Origin: Sinimarinibacterium flocculans
GTDB lineage: Bacteria; Pseudomonadota; Gammaproteobacteria; Nevskiales; Nevskiaceae
Assembly: GCF_003201205.1 (NCBI RefSeq)
Contig: NZ_QICN01000002.1
Coordinates: 530,829-594,828 of the forward strand
Direction: 5' to 3'
DNA: 64,000 nt
Position 1 is the stretch's first letter, and every line of letters starts with the position of its first letter. The position numbers and the translations under genes are program-made. Of the stretch, positions 19,050-28,471 are shown one piece after another. The notes below the pieces were generated by a model. That model was not told the origin of the DNA, ran no database searches, and saw only the letters and a program-made list of their open reading frames with translations.

Positions 19050-20780
19050 TCAGGCCGCGGCGCGGCTTGCTGCCGGCTTCTCCTGCGCCTGTGCCATGTC
19101 GCGCGCGGCGACGTAGCCGAAGGTCATCGCCGGTCCCAGCGTCGAGCCGGCACCGGCATAGGTCGGCCCCATCACCGCGGCCGAGGTGTTGCCGATCGCG
19201 TACAGGCCTTCGATCGCGCTGCCGTCCTCGCGCAGTACGCGGGCGGTCTCGTCGACATCGAGTCCGCCCTTGGTGCCGATCTCGCCCGGCCACATCGGTA
19301 CCGCATAGAACGGCGGCTTGACGATGGGTCCGAGGCAGGTGTTGGGCTTCACCGACGGATCGCTGTAGTAGGTGTCGATCGCGGTCTCGCCCTTGTGGAA
19401 TTCGGTGTCGACGCCGGTGCGCGCGTACTCGTTCATCTTCGCCACCGTGCGCAGCAGGTTCTGCGTGTCGACGCCGATCTTCTGCGACAGCGTCTCCAGC
19501 GAGTCGGCACGGTAGTAGACCTTGTCGAGCCAGTCCTTCGGCAGCTTGCTGTCCGGCTCGATCTGCCCGGGCAGGAAAATGCCCATCGGATACTTGTAGC
19601 GGAAAGTCGCGTCGAAGATCAGCCAGGCCGGGATGCAGCCGTTGCCCTTGGCGTCGTCCTCGTACATCGCGTTGCGGAAGTCCGGATAGGCCGCAGCCTC
19701 GTTGACGAAGCGCAGGCCCTTCCGGTTGACCGCAACACAGCCCGGCATGCCGCGCTCGACGAACAGCGTGATCTGCTGCGCCGCGCCCGGCTTGCTGACC
19801 GTCGGCGAACCCCAGACCAGGTCCATGTGCCGCAGCCTGGCCCCCAGCGCGCTGCCGGCACGGATGCCGTCGCCGTGGTTGATCGGCGGGGCCGCGGTCC
19901 ATTCGACCTTAGTCGGTTTGGCGAGATACTGCTCGCGCATCTGCGGGTTGGATTCGAAGCCGCCGCAGGCGAGCACGACGCCACGGCGCGCGCGATAGCG
20001 CAGCGTGCGACCGTTCTGGCTGACGACGACGCCGATGACGCGACCGTTCTCCTCCACCAGCGATTCGAGTCCCGTCTGCAACTGCAGCGGCACGTCGTTA
20101 CGCATCATCGCGTAGCGCAGCGCCGACACCATGCCCTGGCCCAGCACCTGACGACGATCGCGATGCGTCTTCAGTCGCCAGCCGATGTCGAGCCAGTACT
20201 TGAAGACCATCTTCAGCGTCAGCCCGATCCAGCCGGGGCCGCGCGAGAACAGCGTGTGCGCCTCGATCTGGTCCATGGCGATGCGACCCATCAGCAGCGT
20301 GCCCTTGAACGACTCGCGCTGATTGTCGAACTCCTCGCCGAGCTGCTTGGCGTCGAACGCCGCCGGCTGCATCGAGCGCCAGCCTTCCTTGCCGCCCGGC
20401 GCCTTCGGGTAGTAGTCCGGGTACTTGGGCACGTTGGCGTACTTCACGTCGAACATGCGGGCGAGATAGCGCACCATCTCCGGCGCGTTCTGCAGATAGG
20501 CCTCGATGCGGGCCTGCGGCACCTCGCCACCGGTGACGTGCTTGAGATAGGTCAGCGCCTCCTCGTAGGAGTCGCTGCCGCCGGTACGGGCGATGTCGTC
20601 ATTGCACGGAATCCAGATGCCGCCGCCGGACACCGCGCTGGTGCCGCCGTACTTGTCCGACTTCTCGACGACGACACTCTTGAGGCCGTGCCCGTGCGCC
20701 ACCAGCGCCGCGGTCATGCCGCCGCCACCGGAGCCGACGACGACGACGTCGTATTCCTGATCCCAACTCGACTGACTCAT
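19050..20780 (-). CDS. kstD: 3-ketosteroid delta1-dehydrogenase
   Basis: 576 aa, FAD-dependent. The dinucleotide-binding motif GSGGGGMTAA is at residues 16-25, followed by KYGGTSAVSGGGIWIP and the C-terminal YAGAGSTLGPAMTFGYVAARDM, both diagnostic of the KstD branch of the succinate-dehydrogenase-like flavoproteins. It introduces the C1-C2 double bond into ring A of 3-keto-4-ene steroids; together with 9-alpha-hydroxylation this opens ring B. The ATG at 20780 was preferred to a TTG two codons upstream. It is transcribed after hsaA with a 64-bp gap that contains a hairpin. The specific steroid substrate is not defined. Confidence 0.9.
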   Translation of the reverse strand: MSQSSWDQEYDVVVVGSGGGGMTAALVAHGHGLKSVVVEKSDKYGGTSAVSGGGIWIPCNDDIARTGGSDSYEEALTYLKHVTGGEVPQARIEAYLQNAPEMVRYLARMFDVKYANVPKYPDYYPKAPGGKEGWRSMQPAAFDAKQLGEEFDNQRESFKGTLLMGRIAMDQIEAHTLFSRGPGWIGLTLKMVFKYWLDIGWRLKTHRDRRQVLGQGMVSALRYAMMRNDVPLQLQTGLESLVEENGRVIGVVVSQNGRTLRYRARRGVVLACGGFESNPQMREQYLAKPTKVEWTAAPPINHGDGIRAGSALGARLRHMDLVWGSPTVSKPGAAQQITLFVERGMPGCVAVNRKGLRFVNEAAAYPDFRNAMYEDDAKGNGCIPAWLIFDATFRYKYPMGIFLPGQIEPDSKLPKDWLDKVYYRADSLETLSQKIGVDTQNLLRTVAKMNEYARTGVDTEFHKGETAIDTYYSDPSVKPNTCLGPIVKPPFYAVPMWPGEIGTKGGLDVDETARVLREDGSAIEGLYAIGNTSAAVMGPTYAGAGSTLGPAMTFGYVAARDMAQAQEKPAASRAAA

Positions 20781-20809
20781 GCGCAACCGTCCCCGCTTGT
20801 TTTGAAAGT

Positions 20810-20829
20810 CCCGGACATGGATGTCCGGG
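20810..20829. repeat. Perfect hairpin between hsaA and kstD
   Basis: CCCGGACA at 20810-20817 pairs with TGTCCGGG at 20822-20829 across a 4-base loop. There is no T run, so it is more likely an mRNA-processing or stability element, or an operator, than a terminator. A related GGACAGGATGTC lies just beyond it. Confidence 0.6.
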
Positions 20830-20844
20830 TCTTGGACAGGATGT

Positions 20845-22041
20845 CTAGATGAAGTAGTCCGTGTTGTCCTTGCCCAGCGTCACGCCGCCGTAGTTGCGGC
20901 CGAACTGCTCGGGGTTGTTCGCGTAGTGGCCGCGCGCCGCCATGATGTCGGTCATGTAGCGGTGCAACGGGAAGTCCAGGAAGATGCCGCGCCCGCCGCA
21001 GGCCGAGAACAGCTGGTAGGCATGCTTCGCGCAGCGTTCCACCACCTGCGAGGCCTGGAAGCGGAAGTGCAGGCGCTGGGCGATGTCGTCGAGCGGCTGG
21101 CCGGCGCGGATCTTGCCCATCAGCACATCGAAGTTGCGCCTGAGCACCAGCTTCATCTCGTCGACCGCCGCCGCAGTCTCGGCCACGGCGAGCTGCGCCG
21201 GGGCCTGCTCCGAGGTCTTGTTGCCCATGTCGCCGACGCGCACCTTGGCGAAGTCGACGAAGGTGTCGAGCGCGCCCTGCAAACCGCCGATCGCCGCCGA
21301 CGACACCGCGCGCACGAAGATTTGCCCGAACGGCAGCTTGTACAGCTCGGCGGTGAAGGTCTCGCGCCCGGGGTTGGTGCCCATGAAGCCGTCGCTGGCC
21401 TTGTGCGTGCGGTACTCCGGCACGAACACGTCCTTGACGACGATGTCCTTGGAGCCGGTGCCCTTGAGGCCCATGACGTGCCAGGTGTCGACCACTTCGT
21501 AGTCGGACTTCGGCAGCAGGAAGGTGCGGTACTCCGGCGGCTGGCCTTCGGTGAAGATCAGGCCGCCGAGGAACACCCAGTCGCAGTGATCGATGCCGCT
21601 GGAGAATCCCCAGCGTCCGGAGAAACGGAAGCCGCCCTCGACCGGCGTGACCTGGCCCTTGGGCATGTAGGTCGAGGCGATACGCGTGTTCGTGTCCTTG
21701 CCGAACACGTCCTCGGCCGCCTGGGGATCGAACAGCGCGATCTGCCAGTTGTGCACGCCGATGACGCCGTAGATCCATGCCGTCGACATGCAGCCCTCGG
21801 CCAGCGTCATGCACACGTCGTAGAACACCTGCGGGTCCATCTCGTAGCCGCCGTACTTCTTCGGCTGCAGCACGCGGAAGAAGCCGGCCTCCTGCATCTC
21901 GGCGACGGTTTCGGCCGGCACCTTGCGATCGGCCTCGCACTGGGCGGCGCGCGCCTTGAGCTGCGGCACCATCTCGCGGGCGCGCTGGACGAGGATTTCC
22001 GGCGTCACCAGGTCGGCGGTTTTCTGGGCGGTCGCGGACAT
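20845..22041 (-). CDS. hsaA: 3-hydroxy-9,10-seconandrostatrienedione 4-monooxygenase oxygenase component
   Basis: 398 aa, acyl-CoA-dehydrogenase-like fold of group D flavin monooxygenases and close in length to HsaA/TesA2 (about 394). Recognisable segments are PKKYGGYE, the FSGRWGFSSGIDH substrate/flavin region and a C-terminal SACGGRGIFLDFPLHRYMTDI. It hydroxylates the aromatised A ring (3-HSA to the catechol 3,4-DHSA) using reduced flavin from a separate reductase. The ATG has an AAGGAGACC ribosome site. Transcribed ahead of kstD and divergent from kshA, it supports a steroid ring-degradation locus. No hsaB, hsaC or hsaD is in view. Confidence 0.88.
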   Translation of the reverse strand: MSATAQKTADLVTPEILVQRAREMVPQLKARAAQCEADRKVPAETVAEMQEAGFFRVLQPKKYGGYEMDPQVFYDVCMTLAEGCMSTAWIYGVIGVHNWQIALFDPQAAEDVFGKDTNTRIASTYMPKGQVTPVEGGFRFSGRWGFSSGIDHCDWVFLGGLIFTEGQPPEYRTFLLPKSDYEVVDTWHVMGLKGTGSKDIVVKDVFVPEYRTHKASDGFMGTNPGRETFTAELYKLPFGQIFVRAVSSAAIGGLQGALDTFVDFAKVRVGDMGNKTSEQAPAQLAVAETAAAVDEMKLVLRRNFDVLMGKIRAGQPLDDIAQRLHFRFQASQVVERCAKHAYQLFSACGGRGIFLDFPLHRYMTDIMAARGHYANNPEQFGRNYGGVTLGKDNTDYFI

Positions 22042-22342
22042 GCGGGTCTCCTTGGGGCGGCGTGTGATGCCGCACCGCCGCGATAGGCGAAAGTGGGCAG
22101 CTTCGAGTACGGCTTTTTCACAGAAACGGTTGCGTGCAGCATCGTCCGAAATGGGTAGCCGGGGCCGCGATCCGCAAGCTGTGGTGTGTCGCAGGACACC
22201 GCGCAGCGGCAGGTTCACTCAAACGGGTGATGTAGGCACGCCGGGCGCTTCCCACACTGCCGCCGACATCGTGGGCTTGGTCCCACCAGCGATATCAACG
22301 AAGGCCGGCGGCGCAGTCGCTGCACCGGCCGCGGAGTACGAG
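22042..22342. promoter_or_regulatory. Divergent promoter region between hsaA-kstD and kshA
   Basis: A 301-bp non-coding stretch flanked by divergently transcribed steroid genes. It should hold both promoters and a shared operator. I see no strong sigma70 pair. GGTGT...ACACC half-sites at about 22182-22200 are the only dyad noticed and are weak. Confidence 0.4.
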
Positions 22343-23425
22343 ATGGCAACAACCCAGGAATACGGACTCGGCGAGTTCACCTTCCCGCGCGGATGGTTCA
22401 TGGTCGCCGAGAGCGCCAAGGTCACCGACAAGCCGCAGGGCGTGAAATTCTTCGGCCAGGAATTCGCGCTCTACCGCGGCAAGCAGAGCGGCAAGGTGAT
22501 CCTGCTCGACGCCTACTGCCCGCACATGGGCACGCACCTGGCGCGCAACTCGACCTCGTACGTGGCGATGGACGGTTCGGTCGAGGGCGACTCGATCCGC
22601 TGCCCCTACCATGCCTGGCGTTTCGGGCCGGATGGCAAGTGCAACCAGATTCCCTACTCGCCCGGACCGATTCCGCCGCAGGCGAAGGTGCGGTCGTGGA
22701 AGGTCGAGGAGCACATGGGCGCGGTCTTCGTCTGGCACGACCCGGAAGGCGGCGAACCCGACTACGACATTCCGGTGATTCCCGAGTGCAACGACCCGGC
22801 CTGGGTGCCGATCGCCTTCGACGACCTAGGTCTCGTCAACTGCCACACGCAGGAGATCGTCGACAACATCACCGACGTCGCCCACTTCGGTCCGATCCAC
22901 GGTTCGCTGACCAAGTATTTCGAGAACGAGTTCAAGGGCCAGGTCGCGGTGCAGCGCATGGGCGGCGGCCACCGCACGCTGACGACCGACGACGGCCCGA
23001 TGCTGGAAACCGTGGCCACGTACACCGGCCCGAGCATCCTGATCACGAAGATGGTCGGCACGCACGAGTCGTACATCTACATCGCCCACACGCCGGTCGA
23101 CGACGGCAGCGCCTACGTCTGGCACGGTCTGATGGTGAAGTCGCCGAGCGGCGCCGCGCAGTACAACGAGCAGGACGTCGCGATCGCGCGGCAGTACCAG
23201 GAAATGGCGCTCGCCGCGTTCGCACAGGACTTCGAGGTGTGGAAGCACAAGCGCCCGAACATCAAGGGCCTGTACGTGCAGGGCGATGGGCCGTTCATCA
23301 AGCAGCGCGCCTGGTACAAGCAGTTCTACAACCCGCGCGCAATGCGCGAGGAACTGCTCAAGGGCGTCGAGGGCATCCACCATGCCCGCGGCATCGAGCC
23401 GGCGCCGGCGAGCAAGGCGGCCTGA
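22343..23425 (+). CDS. kshA: 3-ketosteroid 9-alpha-hydroxylase, Rieske oxygenase component
   Basis: 360 aa. The Rieske [2Fe-2S] ligands C59, H61, C87 and H90 lie in CPHMGTHL and CPYHAWRF. The mononuclear iron motif has D178, H181 and H186 (DVAHFGPIH), and a candidate distal carboxylate is D296. This arrangement and the length fit KshA, which hydroxylates C9 of androstadienedione-type steroids with electrons from the reductase KshB. No KshB-like ferredoxin reductase is in the window. GGAG precedes the ATG. It sits divergent from hsaA-kstD and is followed by a terminator. Confidence 0.87.
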   Translation: MATTQEYGLGEFTFPRGWFMVAESAKVTDKPQGVKFFGQEFALYRGKQSGKVILLDAYCPHMGTHLARNSTSYVAMDGSVEGDSIRCPYHAWRFGPDGKCNQIPYSPGPIPPQAKVRSWKVEEHMGAVFVWHDPEGGEPDYDIPVIPECNDPAWVPIAFDDLGLVNCHTQEIVDNITDVAHFGPIHGSLTKYFENEFKGQVAVQRMGGGHRTLTTDDGPMLETVATYTGPSILITKMVGTHESYIYIAHTPVDDGSAYVWHGLMVKSPSGAAQYNEQDVAIARQYQEMALAAFAQDFEVWKHKRPNIKGLYVQGDGPFIKQRAWYKQFYNPRAMREELLKGVEGIHHARGIEPAPASKAA

Positions 23426-23443
23426 GTCCGCTGGCCGCATCAC

Positions 23444-23474
23444 ACGCCGCGGCCGTACGGTCGCGGCGTTTTCG
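23444..23474. terminator. Intrinsic terminator after kshA
   Basis: The arms ACGCCGCG (from 23444) and CGCGGCGT (to 23469) form an imperfect GC-rich hairpin followed by TTTTCGTTT on the + strand. It separates kshA from the convergent SDR gene. Confidence 0.75.
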
Positions 23475-23476
23475 TT

Positions 23477-24328
23477 TCAGCGCGCCAGGTCGCGATCCAG
23501 CGTCAACGCGTCGCCGAGCACGCGGGCGCCGTCGAGGGCGCGCAACGGTTGCTGGAGCAGTTGCAACAGCGCGCGGCTGCTGCCGCACCAGCCGTTGAGC
23601 CCGGTGCCGATCAGCGCGTACGCCGCCTCGGCCATCATTTCCACCGGCTCGACCCAGTCCGGGTGGATGTCCTGCAACTGCCGCACGACGGCTTCTGCGC
23701 TCTCGCTGCGCGCGATCTTGTGCGGCGAGACCAGACTGGCGCAGACGCCGCTGCCGTGCAGCTCGGCCGCCAGCGCCTGCGTGTAGCGCTCCAGCGCCGC
23801 CTTGGCGCAGCCGTAGAGGGCCAGCGCATGGACCTGCTTCGCCGGCCCCGGGTAGGGGATCGGCGGCTGCCGCACGGTGTCGCTGCCGATGTTGACCACC
23901 CGCCCCCAAGCGCGCTCGCGCATCGCCGGCAACAGCGCCTGGGCGAGGTCGACCGGCGCGTGGAAATCGAGTTCGAACATCGCCCGCCGCGCCGCGGCGT
24001 CGATGCGGCTCGGCGGTGCGTAGGCGCTGATGCCGGCGGCATTGTTGACGAGGATGTCGATGTGCCCGAAGGCCGCAAGCGATTCCGCGGCCAGGCGGGC
24101 ACGCGCGGCCGGATCGGCCAGGTCTGCGCTCACGAACGCCGCTCGTCCGCCTGCATCGGCGATGGCCGCGCACACCTGCTGCGCCTGTGCCACCGACCGC
24201 GGCGAGCTGGCGACGACGACCGCCGCGCCGTGCGCTGCGAGCCGTACGGCAATCGCACGGCCGATTCCGCGCGACGCGCCCGTCACCAGGGCGACACGGG
24301 AATGCAGCGTGGGCTCCGCCTTCGGCAT
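23477..24328 (-). CDS. Short-chain dehydrogenase/reductase
   Basis: 283 aa, classical SDR Rossmann fold: TGASRGIG cofactor motif near residue 16, NNAAG near residue 95, serine in NIGSDT and the catalytic pair in LYGCAKAALERY (YxxxK). The C-terminal region is longer and leucine-rich. SDRs in steroid loci often oxidise or reduce hydroxyl groups at C3, C7, C12 or C17. Position between kshA and a TonB receptor suggests a hydroxysteroid dehydrogenase, but the sequence alone does not fix the regiospecificity. The ATG lacks a clear Shine-Dalgarno, and a start further upstream is possible. Confidence 0.82.
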   Translation of the reverse strand: MPKAEPTLHSRVALVTGASRGIGRAIAVRLAAHGAAVVVASSPRSVAQAQQVCAAIADAGGRAAFVSADLADPAARARLAAESLAAFGHIDILVNNAAGISAYAPPSRIDAAARRAMFELDFHAPVDLAQALLPAMRERAWGRVVNIGSDTVRQPPIPYPGPAKQVHALALYGCAKAALERYTQALAAELHGSGVCASLVSPHKIARSESAEAVVRQLQDIHPDWVEPVEMMAEAAYALIGTGLNGWCGSSRALLQLLQQPLRALDGARVLGDALTLDRDLAR

Positions 24329-24432
24329 GTCCGGAGCATCGCGCAGGCGGTGCGTCGTCCGGCTCGTCCATTTGCGCGAGGGCGCGCACCTCGGGGGCGG
24401 ATAGCGTGCAGGCATTACTCGGGGGAGAAACC

Positions 24433-26964
24433 ATGCACAGACTTGGGCCAAGTGCAGCGGTGCTGTGTGCGGCGGTCTGCGGCGGCGCGACCGCGCAGGA
24501 TGGACTGGACGCACTGATCGAGGTGGAGCCGCTGCGCGAAGCGGCCGCCGAGCCGGTCGTGGCAGAGACCGCTCCGCCGCCACGCTCGGCGACGCTGGAG
24601 GAAATCGTCGTCACCGCCGAGCGGCGTGTCGCCAGCCTGCAGGACACGCCGATCTCGATCGAAGCCTTCAACACCGAGGCGATCGAACAGCGGGGTATCA
24701 AGGGCGTGCAGGATCTCGGCAGCCAGGTGCCCGGGCTGACGCTGGAACCGTTCCCGACGCACAACGCGACGCTGCGCCTGTTCATCCGCGGTGTCGGCAT
24801 CAACGACGCACAGCTCACGCAGGACCCGGCGGTCGGCGTCTACGTCGACGGCGTCTACGTCGCCCGCTCGGTCGGGCTGGCACTGGACGTGGCCGACCTC
24901 GAACGCATCGAGGTGCTGCGCGGTCCGCAGGGCACGCTCTACGGGCGCAACACGACGGGCGGCGCGGTCAACCTGATCACGCGCAAGCCGCATTTCGACG
25001 GCTTTGCGATGTCGCATGCGCTGACCGGCGGCGACCGCAACCGGCTGTCGGCGCGCAGCAGTTTCAACCTGCCGGTCAGCGACACGCTGGCCTTCGGCAT
25101 TGCCGTGCTCGGCAGCACCGGCGACGGCTTCATCGACAACGCCGGGCCTGGCGGTGACTTCGGCGATCGCGAGGAGTTCGCCGGACGCCTGAGCGCGCGC
25201 TGGACACCGACCTGGTGGCTCACCGCGGACTACGCCTACGACCACAGCGACATGCGCTACGTGAACGCGGCGTTCCAGCCGGTGCTGCTGCCCAATACCA
25301 ACAAGGGTGCCGCCGAGCTGTTCAAGCCGTATGCGGTCTCGCAGAGCGTCTACTCGGAGCGCAGGCTCGATCAGCTTGCGACCGGCATGCCGATGGAAGA
25401 ATCCGGCACCCGCATCAACGGCCACGCGCTGACGCTGACGGCACCGATCGGCGATCAGGAATTCAAGTACATCGGCGCCTACCGCGACCTGCGCGACCGG
25501 CAGTACGCCGATCTCGGCGGCGGCGCCGGCTCGATGAACTACCGTGTCGACACGCACGTCTACGACGGCCCGGCGGCGCTGACCGCCAACGGCGGGCCGA
25601 CGCCGCTGGTGGTGCCGACGGTGACGCAGGAGCAGTGGTCGCACGAGATCCAGCTGTCCGGACGGCTGTTCGACGATTCGGTGCAGTACGTCGTCGGCGC
25701 CTATCACTTCACCGAGCAGGGGCGCGAGGATCGCAACCGCCTCAACCACAACTTCAGTTCGGTGATCCCGCTGGACCAGCTCGACGAGCTGTCGACCTCG
25801 CTTCCGGAACTCGATCCGCTGCTGGGCCTGCTCGGCGTCGACTTCAACCGGATCGAACTGGTCAAGATGGTCAACTTCGTCAATCTCGACTGGACCATCG
25901 ACAACGAGGCCTTCGCCGCCTTCGGCCAGGCCACCTGGACGCCGCCGGTGCTGGAGGAACGCCTGCACCTGACCGCGGGCTACCGTCACTCCCGCGACGA
26001 ACGCCGTGCGGAGAAGTTCCGCATCAGCGACACCTATCTCGAAGTGCAGAGCAACGGCGTCGGCGTCGGCGTGCCGCTGTCGTCGGCGGAGATGTTCGAC
26101 CGCGTGCCGGCGTCGAGCGCGTTCGACGACGATGCGCTGTCCTTCGTGGTCGCCTACGACATCAACGACACGCTGAACGTCTATGCCAAATCGGTCGAGT
26201 CGTACAAGAGCGGCGGCTTCAACGTGCGCGACCCGAACGTCTCCGGCGCAACGGCGGACCCGGCCTACGGCGCCGGCTTCACCGACGGCTTCGCACCGGA
26301 GTTCGTGCACAGCCTCGAGGTCGGCATGAAGAGCGAGTGGCTGGACCGGCGCCTGCGCGTGAACGTCGCCGCCTTCCAGGCCGACTACGAGGACATGCAG
26401 ATCAACTTCCTGATTCCCGGCACGATCTCCGACACCAAGACGATCAATGCCGGCGAGGCGCGCATGCGCGGCATCGAGCTGGATCTGACCGCGCTGGTCA
26501 CGCCGGATCTGGTCCTGCTGGCCGACTATGCCTTCCTCGACGCCGAGGTCGAGGAGGTCATCGACCCGTCCGGCAACAACGTCGCCGACCTGTACCCGTT
26601 CACGTCGGCGCCGCGCCACAGCGGCGTGCTCGCTGCGGACTGGACGGCATGGCGGGACGACTGGGGCGAGCTGCGCGCCTTCGTCTCGTACAACTACACC
26701 GACGAGCGTCAGGGCCAGGTGATCACCGAGGATCGCCGCGGCCTGACCTCGATACCGGCCTACGGCCTGTGGAATGCGCGCATCACCGCCGCCGGCCTGC
26801 GTCTCGGCGAGAACGGCACGCTCGACATCGCCGTACAGGCGCGCAACATCGCCGACAAGGTCTATCCGCTGATGGCCATCGACAACACCCCGCACGCGGA
26901 TCGCGCCGTGGTGTGGGGCGAACCGCGTTATGTCGGGCTCGAACTGGTCTACCGGTACCGCTAG
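24433..26964 (+). CDS. TonB-dependent receptor of the steroid region
   Basis: 843 aa. A signal peptide ends at about residue 21 (GGATAQ), a TonB-box-like LEEIVVTAERR lies near residue 55, the plug domain contains RLFIRGVGIND and LRGPQGTLYGRNTTGGAVNLIT, and a full barrel follows, ending in YRYR. It resembles the receptors found in sphingomonad- and Nevskiales-type steroid or aromatic loci; the transported compound is probably a hydrophobic steroid, by context only. A GGGGGAGAAACC site precedes the ATG. The TAG stop codon lies inside the terminal repeat of the adjoining MITE-like element, so that insertion may have set the present C-terminus. Confidence 0.93.
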   Translation: MHRLGPSAAVLCAAVCGGATAQDGLDALIEVEPLREAAAEPVVAETAPPPRSATLEEIVVTAERRVASLQDTPISIEAFNTEAIEQRGIKGVQDLGSQVPGLTLEPFPTHNATLRLFIRGVGINDAQLTQDPAVGVYVDGVYVARSVGLALDVADLERIEVLRGPQGTLYGRNTTGGAVNLITRKPHFDGFAMSHALTGGDRNRLSARSSFNLPVSDTLAFGIAVLGSTGDGFIDNAGPGGDFGDREEFAGRLSARWTPTWWLTADYAYDHSDMRYVNAAFQPVLLPNTNKGAAELFKPYAVSQSVYSERRLDQLATGMPMEESGTRINGHALTLTAPIGDQEFKYIGAYRDLRDRQYADLGGGAGSMNYRVDTHVYDGPAALTANGGPTPLVVPTVTQEQWSHEIQLSGRLFDDSVQYVVGAYHFTEQGREDRNRLNHNFSSVIPLDQLDELSTSLPELDPLLGLLGVDFNRIELVKMVNFVNLDWTIDNEAFAAFGQATWTPPVLEERLHLTAGYRHSRDERRAEKFRISDTYLEVQSNGVGVGVPLSSAEMFDRVPASSAFDDDALSFVVAYDINDTLNVYAKSVESYKSGGFNVRDPNVSGATADPAYGAGFTDGFAPEFVHSLEVGMKSEWLDRRLRVNVAAFQADYEDMQINFLIPGTISDTKTINAGEARMRGIELDLTALVTPDLVLLADYAFLDAEVEEVIDPSGNNVADLYPFTSAPRHSGVLAADWTAWRDDWGELRAFVSYNYTDERQGQVITEDRRGLTSIPAYGLWNARITAAGLRLGENGTLDIAVQARNIADKVYPLMAIDNTPHADRAVVWGEPRYVGLELVYRYR

Positions 26965-27312
26965 CCCGCATTTCTCATGGGGGGATCGAGTGATGGCCGT
27001 CGGTCGAGGAGGCCAGTGGCGCCGAGCTGGAGCGAAAGCCATGGTTGTTCCATGGCTTGAGTGAAGCCCAAGGCGCGCGCGACACGGTGCCCGAGCGCAG
27101 CGAGGCGGGTGCGGGAGCGCGCGCCTGCGACGGCTCCCGCACCCGCTGCTGCGCAGACACCGTGTCGCCGTCGCATGGCCCCGCAGACAGGCCAGCGCCG
27201 ATCAGCCTTCGATCCCTACGACAGTTCGTTTTGTGGACGCATCGTGAAGTCCTCAATGAACTCCGATACTGATGCGGGGACCGAAGGCGACCCTGTGAGA
27301 AATGCGGGCTAG
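26961..27312. mobile_element. 352-bp MITE-like element with 17-bp perfect terminal inverted repeats
   Basis: CTAGCCCGCATTTCTCA at 26961-26977 is repeated inverted and exactly at 27296-27312. The outer CTAG is itself palindromic, so it may be a 4-bp target duplication with 13-bp true ends. Inside are a 9-bp stem (27036-27044/27050-27058, AAGCCATGG) and a 90-bp nested palindrome (27079-27168) with an inner perfect 14-bp stem (27105-27118/27133-27146). No transposase frame fits. It looks like a non-autonomous transposon mobilised in trans. The autonomous parent family is not identified. Confidence 0.8.
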
Positions 27313-27484
27313 GAGCCTGGGCGGTAGGAACCCCGCAGGCGAGGCAAGGCCATTTCGAGACAGGTTTCGCGTTGATTCGAGGCCAATGGCAGGGACTATT
27401 GGCCGAAAAGCAGCGCGGAAGATGGCCGAAATGGCGAAGCCGCAGCCGCGCGCGTTTCTGCCGCCAGGGGTCCCAGGCCGCGGG

Positions 27485-28471
27485 TTATCGCGGCCAGAGC
27501 CTGAACGCCGCGAACAGCAGCACGCCGGCCAGCGCCAGCAGCAGCGTGCCCGCGACGAGAGCGCCGGTGCTCGTGCCGGTGAGCAGCGAGAAGCGCCGCA
27601 CGTCGTGCCGGTGCACGCGGCATTCGAGCGGCACGCCGGGCGGCAGCGCCGCCAGTGCAGCGATATCGCCGATGCCGAAACCGGTGAAGCCGTGCGACAC
27701 GCGCTCGCCGTCGCGGGTGAAGTAGCGGACGGCCGCTACCGGCGCCATCCGGACGCTGCTGCGCTTGCCGACGGACCGGACCTGCTGCACGCGGCGGTCG
27801 AGAATCTCGCAGCGCGTCGGCTCGAAGGCGGTGCGGGCCTCCAGGTCGGTGCGGACCAGCCCGAACCCGATCAATCCCGCCAGCGCGGCGCCGGCGAGGC
27901 ACACGGCGCCGAGCCCCCAGGAGGCACCGAACCCGAGGGCGAGCAGGCTGCCGAAGACGAGCACGCCGAGCGCGGCGAGGATCAGTCCGCCGGACGTCCG
28001 GCTGTCGTCGCGCTGGTTCTGGTCGGGATTGAGCGCCGTTCCCCGGATCTGGTCCCGGCCGAACGCCAGCCGCTGTGCCGGATCGCCCGCCTGCACGTCG
28101 AGCGTGAAGGGGCCGTCGCTCGCGATGTGCACCTGCAGCGACACCTGCTCGCGGGCACCCGCGGCCAGGCGCAGCGCGGGCCAGATCAGGCAGCGCGAGG
28201 TCTCGATGCGGTCTGGCTCGGCGATCCGGCCGCCGTGGCTGGCGCCGGCAAACAGCAGGGCTTCGGACAGCGTGGCTTCGAGCGCGAAGGCGTGCTCGCG
28301 ATCCCAGCGGTTGTGCAGGTCGATCGTGACGGTCCGCGTCTCCCAGCGGGACACCGGATCCGCCAGCGCTCCGAGCGAGACGCCCCCCTCGCCGTCACCG
28401 GACTGGCCCGATGACAGGCCGGTGGCGAACAGGGCTGCGCATGCCGTCATTGTCGCGCCCCATGACCTCAT
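27485..28471 (-). CDS. Membrane protein with DUF3592-like C-terminal domain, unknown function
   Basis: 328 aa. The N-terminus looks like a signal peptide (about 1-22). An extracytoplasmic beta-rich region (25-160) follows, then two adjacent membrane helices (about 165-205), a domain of about 90 residues (RCEILDRRVQQV, VRYFTRDGERVSHGF, LPPGVPLECRVHRHDVRRFSLL) resembling DUF3592, and a final helix. The last pattern (PG-x-V-x-C-x-V-x-P/H) is typical of that family. Function is unknown. It lies between the MITE-like element and the MFS transporter and may be unrelated to steroid metabolism. Confidence 0.65.
   Translation of the reverse strand: MRSWGATMTACAALFATGLSSGQSGDGEGGVSLGALADPVSRWETRTVTIDLHNRWDREHAFALEATLSEALLFAGASHGGRIAEPDRIETSRCLIWPALRLAAGAREQVSLQVHIASDGPFTLDVQAGDPAQRLAFGRDQIRGTALNPDQNQRDDSRTSGGLILAALGVLVFGSLLALGFGASWGLGAVCLAGAALAGLIGFGLVRTDLEARTAFEPTRCEILDRRVQQVRSVGKRSSVRMAPVAAVRYFTRDGERVSHGFTGFGIGDIAALAALPPGVPLECRVHRHDVRRFSLLTGTSTGALVAGTLLLALAGVLLFAAFRLWPR

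Noticed and set aside
19050..20780. kstD as a fumarate reductase flavoprotein
   Set aside because: The C-terminal AGAGSTLGPAMTFGYVAARD block and the neighbouring hsaA and kshA favour the ketosteroid dehydrogenase branch.
27307..27322. 16-bp sequence GGCTAGGAGCCTGGGC shared, inverted, with 35761-35776
   Set aside because: A match of this length is expected about once by chance in 64 kb of GC-rich sequence. It overlaps the MITE-like end, so it was noted, but no further similarity extends on either side.
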